From Ascoidea asiatica (taxonomy: Eukaryota; Ascomycota; Saccharomycetes; Ascoideales; Ascoideaceae), in the NCBI GenBank assembly GCA_001600695.1, contig BCKQ01000014.1, positions 62,001 to 126,000 of the forward strand: a stretch of 64,000 nt of DNA. Direction: 5' to 3'. Positions 21,402 through 30,797 of this stretch are shown one piece after another; positions within the stretch are counted from its first letter, which is position 1, and the number at the start of each line of letters is the position of its first letter. The notes beneath the pieces are model-generated. The model did not search any database and was not told the origin of the DNA. It worked only from the letters and a program-made list of their open reading frames with translations. The position numbers and the translations under genes were made by a program.

Positions 21402-21955
21402 TTCAATCATATAAAATAATTGAAATAATTTACTTTTTCATTCATATTTAATTCAATTAAAACATTTCTCATTTCATTTTATTTTATTCAATTTTACTAA
21501 CTTTATTTTCATTTTCATATAGAGACGTTCCAGCTCAAAGTTTTATTAATGCTTATGCTCAATTTTTACAACGTCAAGGTAAACTTGAAGTTCCAGGTTA
21601 TGTTGATTTAGTTAAAACTAGTGCAGGTAATGAATTACCACCACAAGAAGCTGAAACTTGGTTTTATAAACGTGCAGCTTCTGCTGCTCGTCATATTTAT
21701 TTAAGAAAACATGTTGGTGTTGGAAAATTAAATAAATTATATGGTGGTGCTTCAAATCGTGGTGGTAGACCTTCAAAACATCAAGATGCTTCTGGTTCAA
21801 TTAATCGTAAAGTTTTACAAAGTTTAGAAAAAATTGGTGTTGTTGAAATTTCTCCAAAAGGTGGTAGACAAATATCTGAAAATGGTCAAAGAGATTTAGA
21901 TCGTATTGCTGCTCAAACTTTAGAAGAAGAAGATGATGAATCTGATGATGAATAA
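20719..21955 (+). CDS. RPS19: 40S ribosomal protein S19 (eS19), one intron
   Basis: Two exons, 20719-20738 and 21523-21955, give 150 residues. Exon 1 encodes MAGVSV plus two bases of the Arg codon; exon 2 continues with DVPAQSFINAYAQFLQRQGK and ends in an acidic EEEDDESDDE tail. This is the eS19 family, a small-subunit head protein needed for 20S pre-rRNA maturation. The 784-nt intron has the branch point TACTAAC at 21495-21501 and ends ATATAG. The 5' splice site reads GTAGGT instead of GTATGT/GTAAGT; position and phase match the intron of S. cerevisiae RPS19 after codon 6-7. The intron holds a long AT dinucleotide run near 21370-21403. The gene heads a plus-strand pair with TRM11. Confidence 0.93.
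21370..21403. repeat. AT dinucleotide run in RPS19 intron
   Basis: A run of TA dinucleotides with one C interruption, about 90 bp upstream of the branch point. Probably length-variable. Confidence 0.8.
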
Positions 21956-22378
21956 TTTATTATCAATCAATCAATCAATAAATCATTCAATAAATCAATC
22001 AATAAATCAACCTAATCTAATATAATAAATATTTTAATAAATTTAATGTTATATATTTAAATTAATTACTATATTTATTCTCTTTCAAATCCGTTGAATT
22101 AATGAACTACGGATCCGATTCCGCATTAAAACGGTTTTAAGGATTTTTTTATTTGATTACCAACCTCATGGGTCTACCAATCCCATGGGTCTTTAAATTT
22201 ATTTTTTATTGAAATAATTGAAAATATTGAAAATATTGAAAATATTGAAATAAATAAATAAATAAATAAATAAATAAATATATGAAAGAAATAGATGAAT
22301 ATTTTATAAAATCAGTAATTTTATTTGATAAAACCATTCAATTATATATATAAAATCCTTTTTTTTCTTTTTTTTTTA
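21956..22378. other. RPS19 3' region and TRM11 promoter
   Basis: Starts with (ATCA)n-type repeats just after the RPS19 stop (21962-22015). A small GC-richer segment near 22085-22140 has CGGATCCG, and two copies of CATGGGTCT lie at about 22168-22194. Next come GAAAATATT repeats and an (AATA)n run (22245-22280). No gene. Confidence 0.5.
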
Positions 22379-23743
22379 ATGTCAAAAGAATATTTAATCC
22401 TATTAGCTCAGTCAAATACTAATTTTAGAATTCCAGAATTAGAATCTTTAGCTGATTTATATAATTTACCAAAAATTGATTTTTCAAATCATTGTGAAAG
22501 TAATCCATTTTTAAAATTAAATTTAAAAAATGATAATTTTGCTAAAAAATTAATTAAACGTTCAATATTATCAAAAGGTATTTATGAATTTTGGGCCAAA
22601 GGTGAAAATTTAGAAATTTTACATAAAAATATTAAAAAAAATATTAAAAAAAATTTTAATAATATAAATTTAGAAAATTTTAAAAATTCTTCATTTAAAT
22701 TTGAAATTATTAGTTATAAAGGTAAAAAGTCTAAAAAAGATCAAATAAAAATTATAGAATCTTTTAATTATCTTAATTTTAATGGTAAAATTGATTTAAA
22801 AAATCCAAATGAAATTTTTACAATCATTGAAGATTATGATTCAAATGATAGAATTAATGATAGAACTCCATTTAAATTTCCAAAAATGTTATATTTTGGT
22901 AGACAAATTCAATTAAGTCCAAGAACTTTAAATATTTTAGATAAATATGATTTAAAAAAAAGAAATTATATTGGTACAACTTCTTTTGAACATGAATTAT
23001 CTCTTGTAACTGTAAATATTGGTCAAGCTTCAAAAAATAAAATAATGTATGATCCATTTGTTGGAACTGGAAGTTTTTTAGTTGCTGCTGCCAATTTTGG
23101 TGCAATCACAATTGGTTCTGATATTGATGTAAGAACTTTAAATGGTAAAAAAAATAAAAATATTGAATCAAATTTTAAACAATATAAAACTCAATTACAA
23201 TTCATTGATATTTTAACAATGGATTTTACTCATAATTCTTTAAGAAAAAATTTTATAATTGATTCAATAATTTGTGATCCACCATATGGTGTAAGAGAAG
23301 GTTTAAAAGTTTTAGGTACAAATAGACCTGATAGATTTGAAGGTAAAGAAAATTTAATTATTGATGGTGAAAAATCTTTTCTTAGAAGAGATTATGTACA
23401 ACCAAAAAAATCATATGAACTTGATAGATTATTAAATGATTTATTACAATTTTCAAGTGAAAGATTACCAATAAATGGAAGATTATCATTTTGGATGCCA
23501 ACAGCTAATGATGATTTTGAAATTAATCAAGTTCCTCAACATGAAAGTTTAAAATTACTTTATAATTTAGAACAAACTTTTAATAAATGGTCTAGAAGAT
23601 TATTAGTTTATGTTAAAATAAAAGAAAATTCAAAAGATTATTTACATAATAATATGAAAATTGAAACTAGTAAACATATAGGAAATTTCAGAACAAGATA
23701 TTTTGAAGGTTTTAAACCAACAAATTTAAATAATAAAGATTAG
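22379..23743 (+). CDS. TRM11: tRNA (guanine-10-N2) methyltransferase catalytic subunit Trm11
   Basis: 454 residues from ATG 22379. The frame extends upstream without an ATG, and translation from 22379 gives the family start MSKEYLILLAQ. Trm11 with Trm112 makes m2G10 in cytosolic tRNAs. The N-terminal part (1-200) is the THUMP-containing RNA-binding region. The C-terminal Rossmann methyltransferase has motif I DPFVGTGSFL at about 225-234 and the catalytic motif IV DPPYG at 300-304, both intact. Downstream of RPS19 on the same strand; in S. cerevisiae TRM11 and RPS19A also lie close together. Slightly longer than the S. cerevisiae enzyme (433 residues). Confidence 0.93.
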   Translation: MSKEYLILLAQSNTNFRIPELESLADLYNLPKIDFSNHCESNPFLKLNLKNDNFAKKLIKRSILSKGIYEFWAKGENLEILHKNIKKNIKKNFNNINLENFKNSSFKFEIISYKGKKSKKDQIKIIESFNYLNFNGKIDLKNPNEIFTIIEDYDSNDRINDRTPFKFPKMLYFGRQIQLSPRTLNILDKYDLKKRNYIGTTSFEHELSLVTVNIGQASKNKIMYDPFVGTGSFLVAAANFGAITIGSDIDVRTLNGKKNKNIESNFKQYKTQLQFIDILTMDFTHNSLRKNFIIDSIICDPPYGVREGLKVLGTNRPDRFEGKENLIIDGEKSFLRRDYVQPKKSYELDRLLNDLLQFSSERLPINGRLSFWMPTANDDFEINQVPQHESLKLLYNLEQTFNKWSRRLLVYVKIKENSKDYLHNNMKIETSKHIGNFRTRYFEGFKPTNLNNKD

Positions 23744-24171
23744 TAAAGATTTATAAAATATATTGTGTATATTTTATTATATTATATTATATGAATCTTA
23801 AAAAAAGAAAAGAAAAAAAAAAAGAATTTCAAAATATTAATATTAATATTAATATTAATAGATATGAGATGGATAAACACAAGAGCATAATATGCAAATG
23901 ATCAAATATAAACAATGAAACAAATAAGAGCATAATAAGAGCATAACAAAAGGTGTAGTAAAAAGGTATTGTGAAAAATAAATAAAAAAAAGAAAAAAAA
24001 AAAATTAAAAACAGAGAATTATGATATAATAATTATTATTATAAATGAAATGATCCAAAAATGATTGAAAAAAAAAAGTCTAGTTAAGAAATATAACTAA
24101 TAATGTTTAATGAATTTGATATTATGATAATGTACAAGATTTAAAATGATTAAATGAATTAAAGAGTTATT
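23744..24171. other. Convergent spacer TRM11/Rab gene
   Basis: AT-rich 3' sequences of two convergent genes, with TATATTATAT elements and ATTAATATTAATATTAAT at about 23837-23860. Two copies of AAGAGCATAA appear between 23878 and 23946. No gene or RNA seen. Confidence 0.5.
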
Positions 24172-25032
24172 TTAACAACATGAAGATTTATTAGGTTCTG
24201 AAGGATTTGAAATATCAATTATATTATCTTTATTCAGGTTATAATTATCCAGAGAATCAGAACTATGTTTTGAATGAAAATTATAAGAAGTTGAAGTTGA
24301 ATTTGAATTTGAATTTGAAATTGAAGATGAAGGTGAAATATTAATTTGTGAATCAGAATAATTAGGATCGGAAGTAGTTGAAGTTGTAACAATTGTACTT
24401 ATTAAAGTTCTAAATAATAATTTTGCATCTTCTAAATATCTTGCACTAACTTCATAAAAGCCATAAATTTTAAAATTTTTATTATTATTTAAATAAATAT
24501 TTAGATCAGATAAATCTTTTTGAAATACTTGTCTTTTATTATTATCTTCTAAAACTTTATCTCTTTTATTACCAACTATAAAAAATACAATTTTTTGAAT
24601 ATTTGTTGAATTTTCAATACATTCTTTAATCCAATGATTTTTTAATTGATTAAAAGATTCTTTATTTGTAATATCATAAACTAATAATATACCATTAGTA
24701 TGATTATATAAAGATGGAGTTATAGTTCTATATCTTTCTTGACCAGCAGTATCCCACATTATAACTTTAAATAATTTACCATCAACATTAACTAATTTTG
24801 CTTTTAAATCTATACCAATTGTAGTTTTTAATTGATCTTGTTGAAATTCTTGATCACAATATCTTATTAATAAAGCAGATTTTCCAACATTTGTTGAACC
24901 AATTATTAAAATTTTTAAATTTGGAATATGTTCATATAAATTTGAAGAAGCATCATCAATTAATATTGAATTTCTAACTTGATGTTTTGATTTTCTTATA
25001 AGATGAGAAGAAGTTGGTGAAGGTAATATCAT
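24172..25032 (-). CDS. Rab-family small GTPase (Rab18-like)
   Basis: 286 residues with all G motifs: GSTNVGKS at 45-52, the switch I TTIGID near 70-75, WDTAGQE with the catalytic Gln98, NKRD at 155-158 and VSAR near 195. It ends in two cysteines (SSCC), a Rab double-geranylgeranylation signal, so it is expected on a membrane of the endomembrane system. The effector region (TTIGIDLKAK) and WDTAGQERYRTITPS read most like the Rab18/Rab1 branch; I cannot match it firmly to one S. cerevisiae Ypt protein. Unusual traits are a 37-residue N-terminal extension before the P-loop and an Asn/Ser-rich 80-residue hypervariable tail. Convergent with TRM11. Confidence 0.8.
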   Translation of the reverse strand: MILPSPTSSHLIRKSKHQVRNSILIDDASSNLYEHIPNLKILIIGSTNVGKSALLIRYCDQEFQQDQLKTTIGIDLKAKLVNVDGKLFKVIMWDTAGQERYRTITPSLYNHTNGILLVYDITNKESFNQLKNHWIKECIENSTNIQKIVFFIVGNKRDKVLEDNNKRQVFQKDLSDLNIYLNNNKNFKIYGFYEVSARYLEDAKLLFRTLISTIVTTSTTSDPNYSDSQINISPSSSISNSNSNSTSTSYNFHSKHSSDSLDNYNLNKDNIIDISNPSEPNKSSCC

Positions 25033-25718
25033 TATATTTAAATGGAAATAAGAATGTAAATGGAAATGGAAAAGTAATCAAAATATAATGAGATCCTAAA
25101 TCTTAAAAAATATATATTATGAAATGAAAAACTTGAAAATTTGGAATAGTTTCAAAAATAAACAAACTCCAACAAATGACAAATATTGAAAATATTTTGA
25201 TATAATTATTTTTAAGCAACGAGAATACGTCAGTTTTAACAAATTTTAAGTTGAATATTGTAAATATTATTGATTATTGTCTGATTTCTTAGAAAATAGA
25301 TAATTGAAAAGTACGCCTGGATCTAAAATTGAGGATTCTGAATGTGTACCAATGTCTTTTTCTTTTAGAATCAGTTCTCACCACAGTTTCTAGAAATAGA
25401 ATTAGTGGTTTGTATGCTTTGAATAGGTATTCTTTTCAGACACTATCAGAATATAGAATCAGTCAGTATATATAATCAAAATAAGAGTGTAATAAAGCTC
25501 TTCTTTGCTCTTATCTTCTCTTCCTTCTATCTTCTTTCGTATCTTCTTTTCTTTCATTCCTCTTTCTCAGTTTCTTCTTTTGCACCTTCTTTTCAATCCT
25601 GGACTATTCCAGAGGTTAGCCGGATGAGCCGCTACCACGCACCCGGTTTTCTTCCGGTTTTCTTTTAGTTTTTTTTCTGCAACACAGCCAAAACTCCACT
25701 TCACGCCAGCAAGAAACA
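25033..25718. promoter_or_regulatory. Promoter of Rab gene; spacer to tRNA gene
   Basis: AT-rich near the Rab start, then a CT-rich zone (25495-25595) and a GC-richer segment (25610-25718) that leads into the tRNA gene. No protein gene; the frame 25616-25936 on the minus strand reads across the tRNA and is not real. Confidence 0.45.
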
Positions 25719-25811
25719 GCCTGGCTAGCATAATCGGTAGTGCATTTGACTCTTATACTCAGCACAAGAAAAGTTATCAGAAGGTTGCGGGTTCGAGCCC
25801 CGCGTCGGGCC
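25719..25811 (+). tRNA. tK(CUU): tRNA-Lys(CTT) with a 20-nt intron
   Basis: A complete cloverleaf. The acceptor stem GCCTGGC pairs with GTCGGGC (with G-T pairs), discriminator C at 25811. The D arm is GCAT/GTGC with AATCGGTA. The anticodon stem is TTTGA/TCAGA with loop CTCTTAA, giving anticodon CTT. The T arm is GCGGG-TTCGAGC-CCCGC. The exon sequence is interrupted after position 37 by a 20-nt intron (25756-25775), the canonical place for tRNA introns. A seven-T terminator (25812-25818) follows at once. Internal A box (TAGCATAATCGG) and B box (GTTCGAGCC) are present. In S. cerevisiae the Lys(TTT) genes carry introns while Lys(CTT) genes do not, so the intron here is a lineage difference. Confidence 0.95.
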
Positions 25812-25818
25812 TTTTTTT
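25812..25818 (+). terminator. RNA polymerase III terminator
   Basis: Seven T immediately after the tRNA-Lys discriminator base; further long T runs follow at 25824-25850 as backup. Confidence 0.85.
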
Positions 25819-26714
25819 GGATTTTTTTCTGTTTTTTTTTTTCTTTTTTTAAGGTTTTCCAGTTTCTGCAGCCCCATTTCAGTTCAGGTATTCTTTCTGT
25901 CATAGTGCGTGCAGCTGCCGCTACCGTTTTTTTCATCTTTTTCCAAAAACTGGATCAATTTTTGCTGCTTCAGATTTTACTTCTCAATCTTTATTTTATG
26001 AAAAAGTCTGAGATTTTACTCTGATTTTGTCAATTATTCTAGAAATATGCTGACAAGTTGTTTAATTTTCACTTTACTATTGGAAAAAAACAAATGGTCA
26101 CCTTTTTGTTTAATTTTCTCTTATTTGACAATTCTATAAACATTAACAGTTAACATATCTCGATATTTTAGATTTACTCTGGTAAGATACATTATTATTA
26201 TTTATAATCCGTTATTAGTCTTTTTTAAAAAGGCTCTTTTTTTCTGTTTATTTGAATTCAATCTTCGTTTATCAATTATAAAGTTTTAAACGATTCAATT
26301 TATTCAATATTTTTATTCAATGTCTCAAAACTAATGGTACAAAAACTTTTAATAAAATAATCAATTTTAATTTCAATATTTCTGATAATTTGATTTTTTG
26401 AAGGAGTTAAAAAATCATTCAGAAATCATCCTGATTTGTATAATGTTTGATAAATTGAAAAAGAAATGATGTTTTTTTATCTTAAATTTTTATTATATTC
26501 GACATCTTTACAACTTTTCCGCAGCCAATTTTATATATTATTTTATTCAATTTCCTCATACTTCTTTCTTTAGCTTGACATTTTTAAAACACTTTTATTA
26601 ATTTTATTAAATCTAAATTAATATTAATTATTACTAATTTCTTTAATTTCTCTTTTTTCATTCAATATTTGCTTTAATGAAAATAATCAAATCAAATCTC
26701 ATTAAATATTAATA
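25819..26714. other. Spacer tRNA / RNase III-like gene
   Basis: T-rich DNA just after the tRNA, then a slightly GC-richer segment (25860-25930) and AT-rich promoter sequence with T/A runs up to the next start. The frame 25740-26024 crosses the tRNA and is not real. Nothing else recognised. Confidence 0.5.
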
Positions 26715-28178
26715 ATGTCAATCATTGCTTATCATACTTATATAATAGATAATTATCTTCAAAAATTTTATAAAATTAGTGATTTAAATCATTGTAATTC
26801 AAATTATCCAATTTTACCAAGATTAAAAGACCAAGCTTTATTATTAACTATTTTTAAAATTGATAAAAATTATAATTCAATTTCAATAATTTTAGGTAAA
26901 TCTTCTTTAGAAAATTTAACTGAAATAATTTTTAAAGATTCAATAATAAATTATTTGAATAAAATTAATTATTTAAATATTAATAATAAATTTAATAATA
27001 ATAATAATAATGAATTAAATATTAAAATTATTTTAAAAGAATTATTATCTTTAAAAAATTTCTTAAAATTATCAAAACAATATAATATGGAATTTTTTAT
27101 ACCTCAATTTCAAAGAAATGATAGAAATTTTGAAATTTTAATGATAAAAATTTTTAAAGTTTTTATTGGTGCTTTAATATTAGATGATTCAATTGATAAT
27201 TTAAAAAAATTTTTTAATAAAATTATTCAAAATAATTTAAAAGAATTAAATTTAATTGATGATAAAGTTGAATTAATGGATTTAACAATAAAAAATTTAT
27301 TAAATCCATTTAATATTAAACCAACTTATTCATATAAAATAATTAGAAATGATTATGATAATATTAAAAATATTTCTGTTAATTGTAAATTATTTAATAA
27401 AACTTTATCAAATGCAAATGGTTCTGATTTAAAACAATTAAGATTAAAATCTGCAAAAAAATTAATTGATGATCAAGATTTTACTTTAAAACAATTAAAT
27501 GATTATTTTGATTCTTTAAGTATAAATTCAAGTAAATTATTATTAAAAAAAAAATTAAATTTTAATAATATTAATCCAATATTATCTGATCAAAATTTTT
27601 CAAAAATTGCTCCAACATTACTTAAACATAAAATTCATACCAAAATAAAATATAAAGTAATTGATAATAATAACTATTCCAATAAGGATTCTAGTATTGA
27701 TTTAAATGAAGACTATAATGACAGTGATAATGATACTAATAATAATAATAATAATTATTATAATAATAAATTCTTAAGTGGTCATAGTAATAGTATCAGT
27801 CATAATCAAAATATCAATTACTCAAAAAATAATATTCCAAATCGATCTCATAGTTTAAGTGGTAATTCTTTTGATTTATCAAAGTCTAATAATCCAGATT
27901 TTGATTCAAATTCAAAACCCAATCTGAGATCTAATCCAACAATTGTATTATGCTATGCAATTCAAGAAATACCTTTAGGTTATGGTTATGGTTTTAATTA
28001 TGAAGATGCAGTTTCAAGAGCTGCAAAAACAATATTAAAGAGAGAAGATATATCTGATTTTTCAACATATTTGACAAAAAGTAATTTATATTATAATGGC
28101 CTATCTATATCTTCATCTTCTATAAACCTGGGAAGTACAAAATTGGATGAAGAAAGACAGGAAAACTTCTCGTTTTGA
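26715..28178 (+). CDS. RNase III-like protein (Rnt1-type), apparently without catalytic residues
   Basis: 487 residues. The start YPILPRLKD (31-39) and following helices resemble the beginning of the Rnt1 RNase III domain. The stretch 54-63 (N, then L60-G61-K62-S63) fits the NERLEFLGDS signature, and FKVFIGALILDD (147-158) fits the second conserved helix, FEAYIGAL. The four metal-binding acids of RNase III map to Ile58, Lys62, Lys145 and Lys148, so catalysis is not expected. A C-terminal dsRNA-binding domain is split by a 100-residue Asn/Ser insert (about 310-400); its end, from LGYGYGF to the AAKTIL helix, reads like the Rnt1 dsRBD. No mitochondrial presequence is obvious, but mitochondrial ribosomal protein mL44 (Mrpl3), an inactive RNase III homologue, is an alternative identity. 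Confidence 0.6.
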   Translation: MSIIAYHTYIIDNYLQKFYKISDLNHCNSNYPILPRLKDQALLLTIFKIDKNYNSISIILGKSSLENLTEIIFKDSIINYLNKINYLNINNKFNNNNNNELNIKIILKELLSLKNFLKLSKQYNMEFFIPQFQRNDRNFEILMIKIFKVFIGALILDDSIDNLKKFFNKIIQNNLKELNLIDDKVELMDLTIKNLLNPFNIKPTYSYKIIRNDYDNIKNISVNCKLFNKTLSNANGSDLKQLRLKSAKKLIDDQDFTLKQLNDYFDSLSINSSKLLLKKKLNFNNINPILSDQNFSKIAPTLLKHKIHTKIKYKVIDNNNYSNKDSSIDLNEDYNDSDNDTNNNNNNYYNNKFLSGHSNSISHNQNINYSKNNIPNRSHSLSGNSFDLSKSNNPDFDSNSKPNLRSNPTIVLCYAIQEIPLGYGYGFNYEDAVSRAAKTILKREDISDFSTYLTKSNLYYNGLSISSSSINLGSTKLDEERQENFSF

Positions 28179-29428
28179 AATTATTGTTTCATTGTTAGAT
28201 ACTTTTTTTCTTTCTTGAAAATTGCCAAAAAATTGTATAACTTTCAAAAAATAAATAGATTTAAAATTATATCCAGATTCTCTCACCTTGATGTTTAGTA
28301 GAACCCATAAAAATCAAAATTGATCTTATTATTGTACAACATAATCCTCCATTCAACTTTTTGAAATCATTGAATCTAGGGAAATTATCAATGATCAAAG
28401 TACTTGATTTATTTCCTTAAAAGATACTCTGGAAATGTGAAAAATTATTTACAACACAAGTTACTTTGAAATGAAATTACCCTCAAATAAAAGTAGTTTT
28501 AACTTGATTGAGAATGACACAGAATTTACTTCACTTAAAGTTAGTCATTAACAATATTCATTATGTTTTTATAACTATTCTATCAATTTGGAATATGATT
28601 GATTTATGTAAAAAATAGAAGAAAACAAGCGTCTTAAATGTCGATAGAAAGGGTTCTGAGATATCTGAGGCATCCACAGAATTCGTCTAAAGAAAAATCT
28701 AGTAGTATTATGATTTGACTTATTTACATCTGTTTTGAATAAAAGCATCAAATCATCAAAGGAAACTAACAATAGAAGTTTCTTCCACTTTCAAAGAATT
28801 GTTTCGTGTTTAAATTGATTTTCTATGAAAGTATTTTGATGTCCTCGGAAATATTGAGAGCCGTTTCAGTCATTTGAAAATGTATTCACAAACCGAACAA
28901 TGAATTTTTCAGAGCTTGCACTTTCTACCAAATGGCTATGCTCAAGATATTGACGAGCTTGCTATTTTTATTCCATTCAACTTCATAACATTTATTCATC
29001 ATTCTTAAGCTCTTGAAGATCAATCATCAAGATCGTAAATCTTGGTGCATTTAGGCCATTTTTTTATTTTCGATCTCATTCATTGGAATTGTTAGGCTTT
29101 ATTCGTTCTTCAGTATCAAGAGATTGATATTTCAATATCAAATTATGACAAATTTAATATTTACCATATCTCAATTCTACAGTACAAATACTGTAAATCA
29201 AAATCAATAATAGTAAAAGCAAGTCTCAACACATGAGATGTTCATAATGAATTTTCTTTTTATTCAGAATATAAATTGATTCAAATTTCTTCTTCCTTTA
29301 GATTGTTTATTAATTTTAAAATTATCCTAAAAATTATTTATAATTATAACTATTTATAATTGGAATTAAATCAATTCCTCTCAGTCACTCCTTAAACTTA
29401 TTTTTTTATTCCTTGGAACTTTCTAAGA
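28179..29428. other. Spacer with GH43 promoter
   Basis: 1.25 kb between two plus-strand genes. The DNA is somewhat less AT-rich than other spacers (28600-29100) but has no credible frame; 28575-28772 (minus) is featureless. The last 150 bases are T/A-rich with TATAATTATAACTATTTATAAT about 90 bp before the arabinanase ATG, which may hold the TATA element. Confidence 0.45.
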
Positions 29429-30457
29429 ATGAAGTTTCAATTAAGCAAGGCTCTTGCCTTTGCTTCCTCTTGTCTTTTAGCATCAGCTGCTGTATTAGAC
29501 AAACGTGCAACATATCCAAATCCAGGTACTCTTAGCGGTGTTGCAACTGCTGGTATTCATGATCCATCAATGATTTATTATAATAAATATTATTATGTTT
29601 TCAACTCCCATGATGGTTTATGGTCTGCAAGATCATCAAGTCTTAGTGGAAAATGGACCAAATTTGGTCAAGTTTTATCTTCTGGTTCAAGTTCAATTGA
29701 TAATTCTGGTTCTGATGATCCATGGGCTCCAGATGTACATTTAGTTGGAAGTACATTTTATTGTTTTTATGCTGTTTCAACTTTTGGAACTTTAGATTCC
29801 TCAATTGGTTATGCAACTTCAAGTGATTTAAAAACTTGGAAAGATAAAGGTGCTGTTTTAACATCAAGTTCAAGTGCATCTGGTGTTTTATCTTCAACAA
29901 ATGCAATTGATCCAAATTTATTGGTTGTTGGTAGTACTTATTATTTACAATGGGGTTCATTCTGGTCTGATATTTATCAACTTAAATTAAGTTCTTCTAT
30001 GAAAGCTACAACTTCTGCAATTTCTGCAGCTAAACAACTTTCTTTAGATACTGCAAGTACTCATTCAGAAGAAGGTTCTTATATTCACAAAGGTACCAGT
30101 GGTTATTATTACTTATTGGTTTCAAAGGGTCAATGTTGTGACTACGAAAGTTCTAAACCAGCTTCCGGTGGTGAATATAAAGTTATTTATGGTAGATCAA
30201 AAAGTCCAACTGGTCCATTCCTTGATAAAAGTGGAACTGATATGGTTAATGGTGGTGGTACTACTCTTATGGCTTCTCATGATGATGTCTATGGTCCAGG
30301 TGGAGGAGGTGTTTTCTACGATTCTGTATCTGGAAAAGATGTTCTTTACTATCATTATATTGATACAACTGTTTCTTATAATGATGGTTACAAAAAATTA
30401 GGTTATAATTATATCACTTATTCTAGTGGATGGATGGTTCTTTCTCAAACCGCATAA
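29429..30457 (+). CDS. Secreted GH43 endo-1,5-alpha-L-arabinanase
   Basis: 342 residues. The N-terminus is a signal peptide (about 1-20) followed by a short pro-piece ending in Lys-Arg (25-26), a Kex2 site, so the mature enzyme would start at ATYPNPG. The five-bladed GH43 propeller shows the three catalytic carboxylates: Asp45 in IHDPS (base), Asp161 in AIDPN (pKa modulator) and Glu215 in SEEGSYI (acid). Other family marks are WAPDVH, SFWSDIY and the Cys-Cys pair in GQCCDY. The enzyme cuts internal alpha-1,5 bonds of arabinan side chains of pectin. Such enzymes are common in filamentous fungi but unusual in budding yeasts. The codons are less skewed to A/T than in the neighbours (GGT, TCC, GCC used). 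It sits beside the maltase-permease pair, which suggests a sugar-use island. Confidence 0.9.
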   Translation: MKFQLSKALAFASSCLLASAAVLDKRATYPNPGTLSGVATAGIHDPSMIYYNKYYYVFNSHDGLWSARSSSLSGKWTKFGQVLSSGSSSIDNSGSDDPWAPDVHLVGSTFYCFYAVSTFGTLDSSIGYATSSDLKTWKDKGAVLTSSSSASGVLSSTNAIDPNLLVVGSTYYLQWGSFWSDIYQLKLSSSMKATTSAISAAKQLSLDTASTHSEEGSYIHKGTSGYYYLLVSKGQCCDYESSKPASGGEYKVIYGRSKSPTGPFLDKSGTDMVNGGGTTLMASHDDVYGPGGGGVFYDSVSGKDVLYYHYIDTTVSYNDGYKKLGYNYITYSSGWMVLSQTA

Positions 30458-30797
30458 ATATTGAACAAACAATTTATGAATTTTGTCTCATTATTTTATA
30501 TAATATAATTTATAATCAATTTATGTTTCTATGAATTTTTGTAAATTATTATTATCATTATTATCATTTAATCGTAGATTTATTTTTTTGATAATGCATC
30601 TACTTATATTAATAATTTTTTTTTGATTGCTTTGTAGTTTTTAAAACTAGGTTTAAATTTGTTTAGAAATTAACTAAATAATATATGAGAAAAAAATATT
30701 TAAGATATCCAAATCAGTTAAAAATTAGTTGAAGAAAAAGAGAATAGAGTATATAAGAATATCTATAAAAATTGGAAAGAAGCAACAAAGAATTGTT
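30458..30797. other. Convergent spacer GH43/maltase
   Basis: AT-rich 3' ends of two convergent genes with TATATAATATAAT elements near 30497-30512. No gene. Confidence 0.6.

Noticed and set aside
22325-22378. Hydrophobic N-terminal extension of Trm11
   Set aside because: It begins with TTG, not ATG, and encodes leader DNA; translation from 22379 gives the family start.
25616-26024. Frames on both strands over the tRNA-Lys gene
   Set aside because: They read across a complete tRNA and its terminator.
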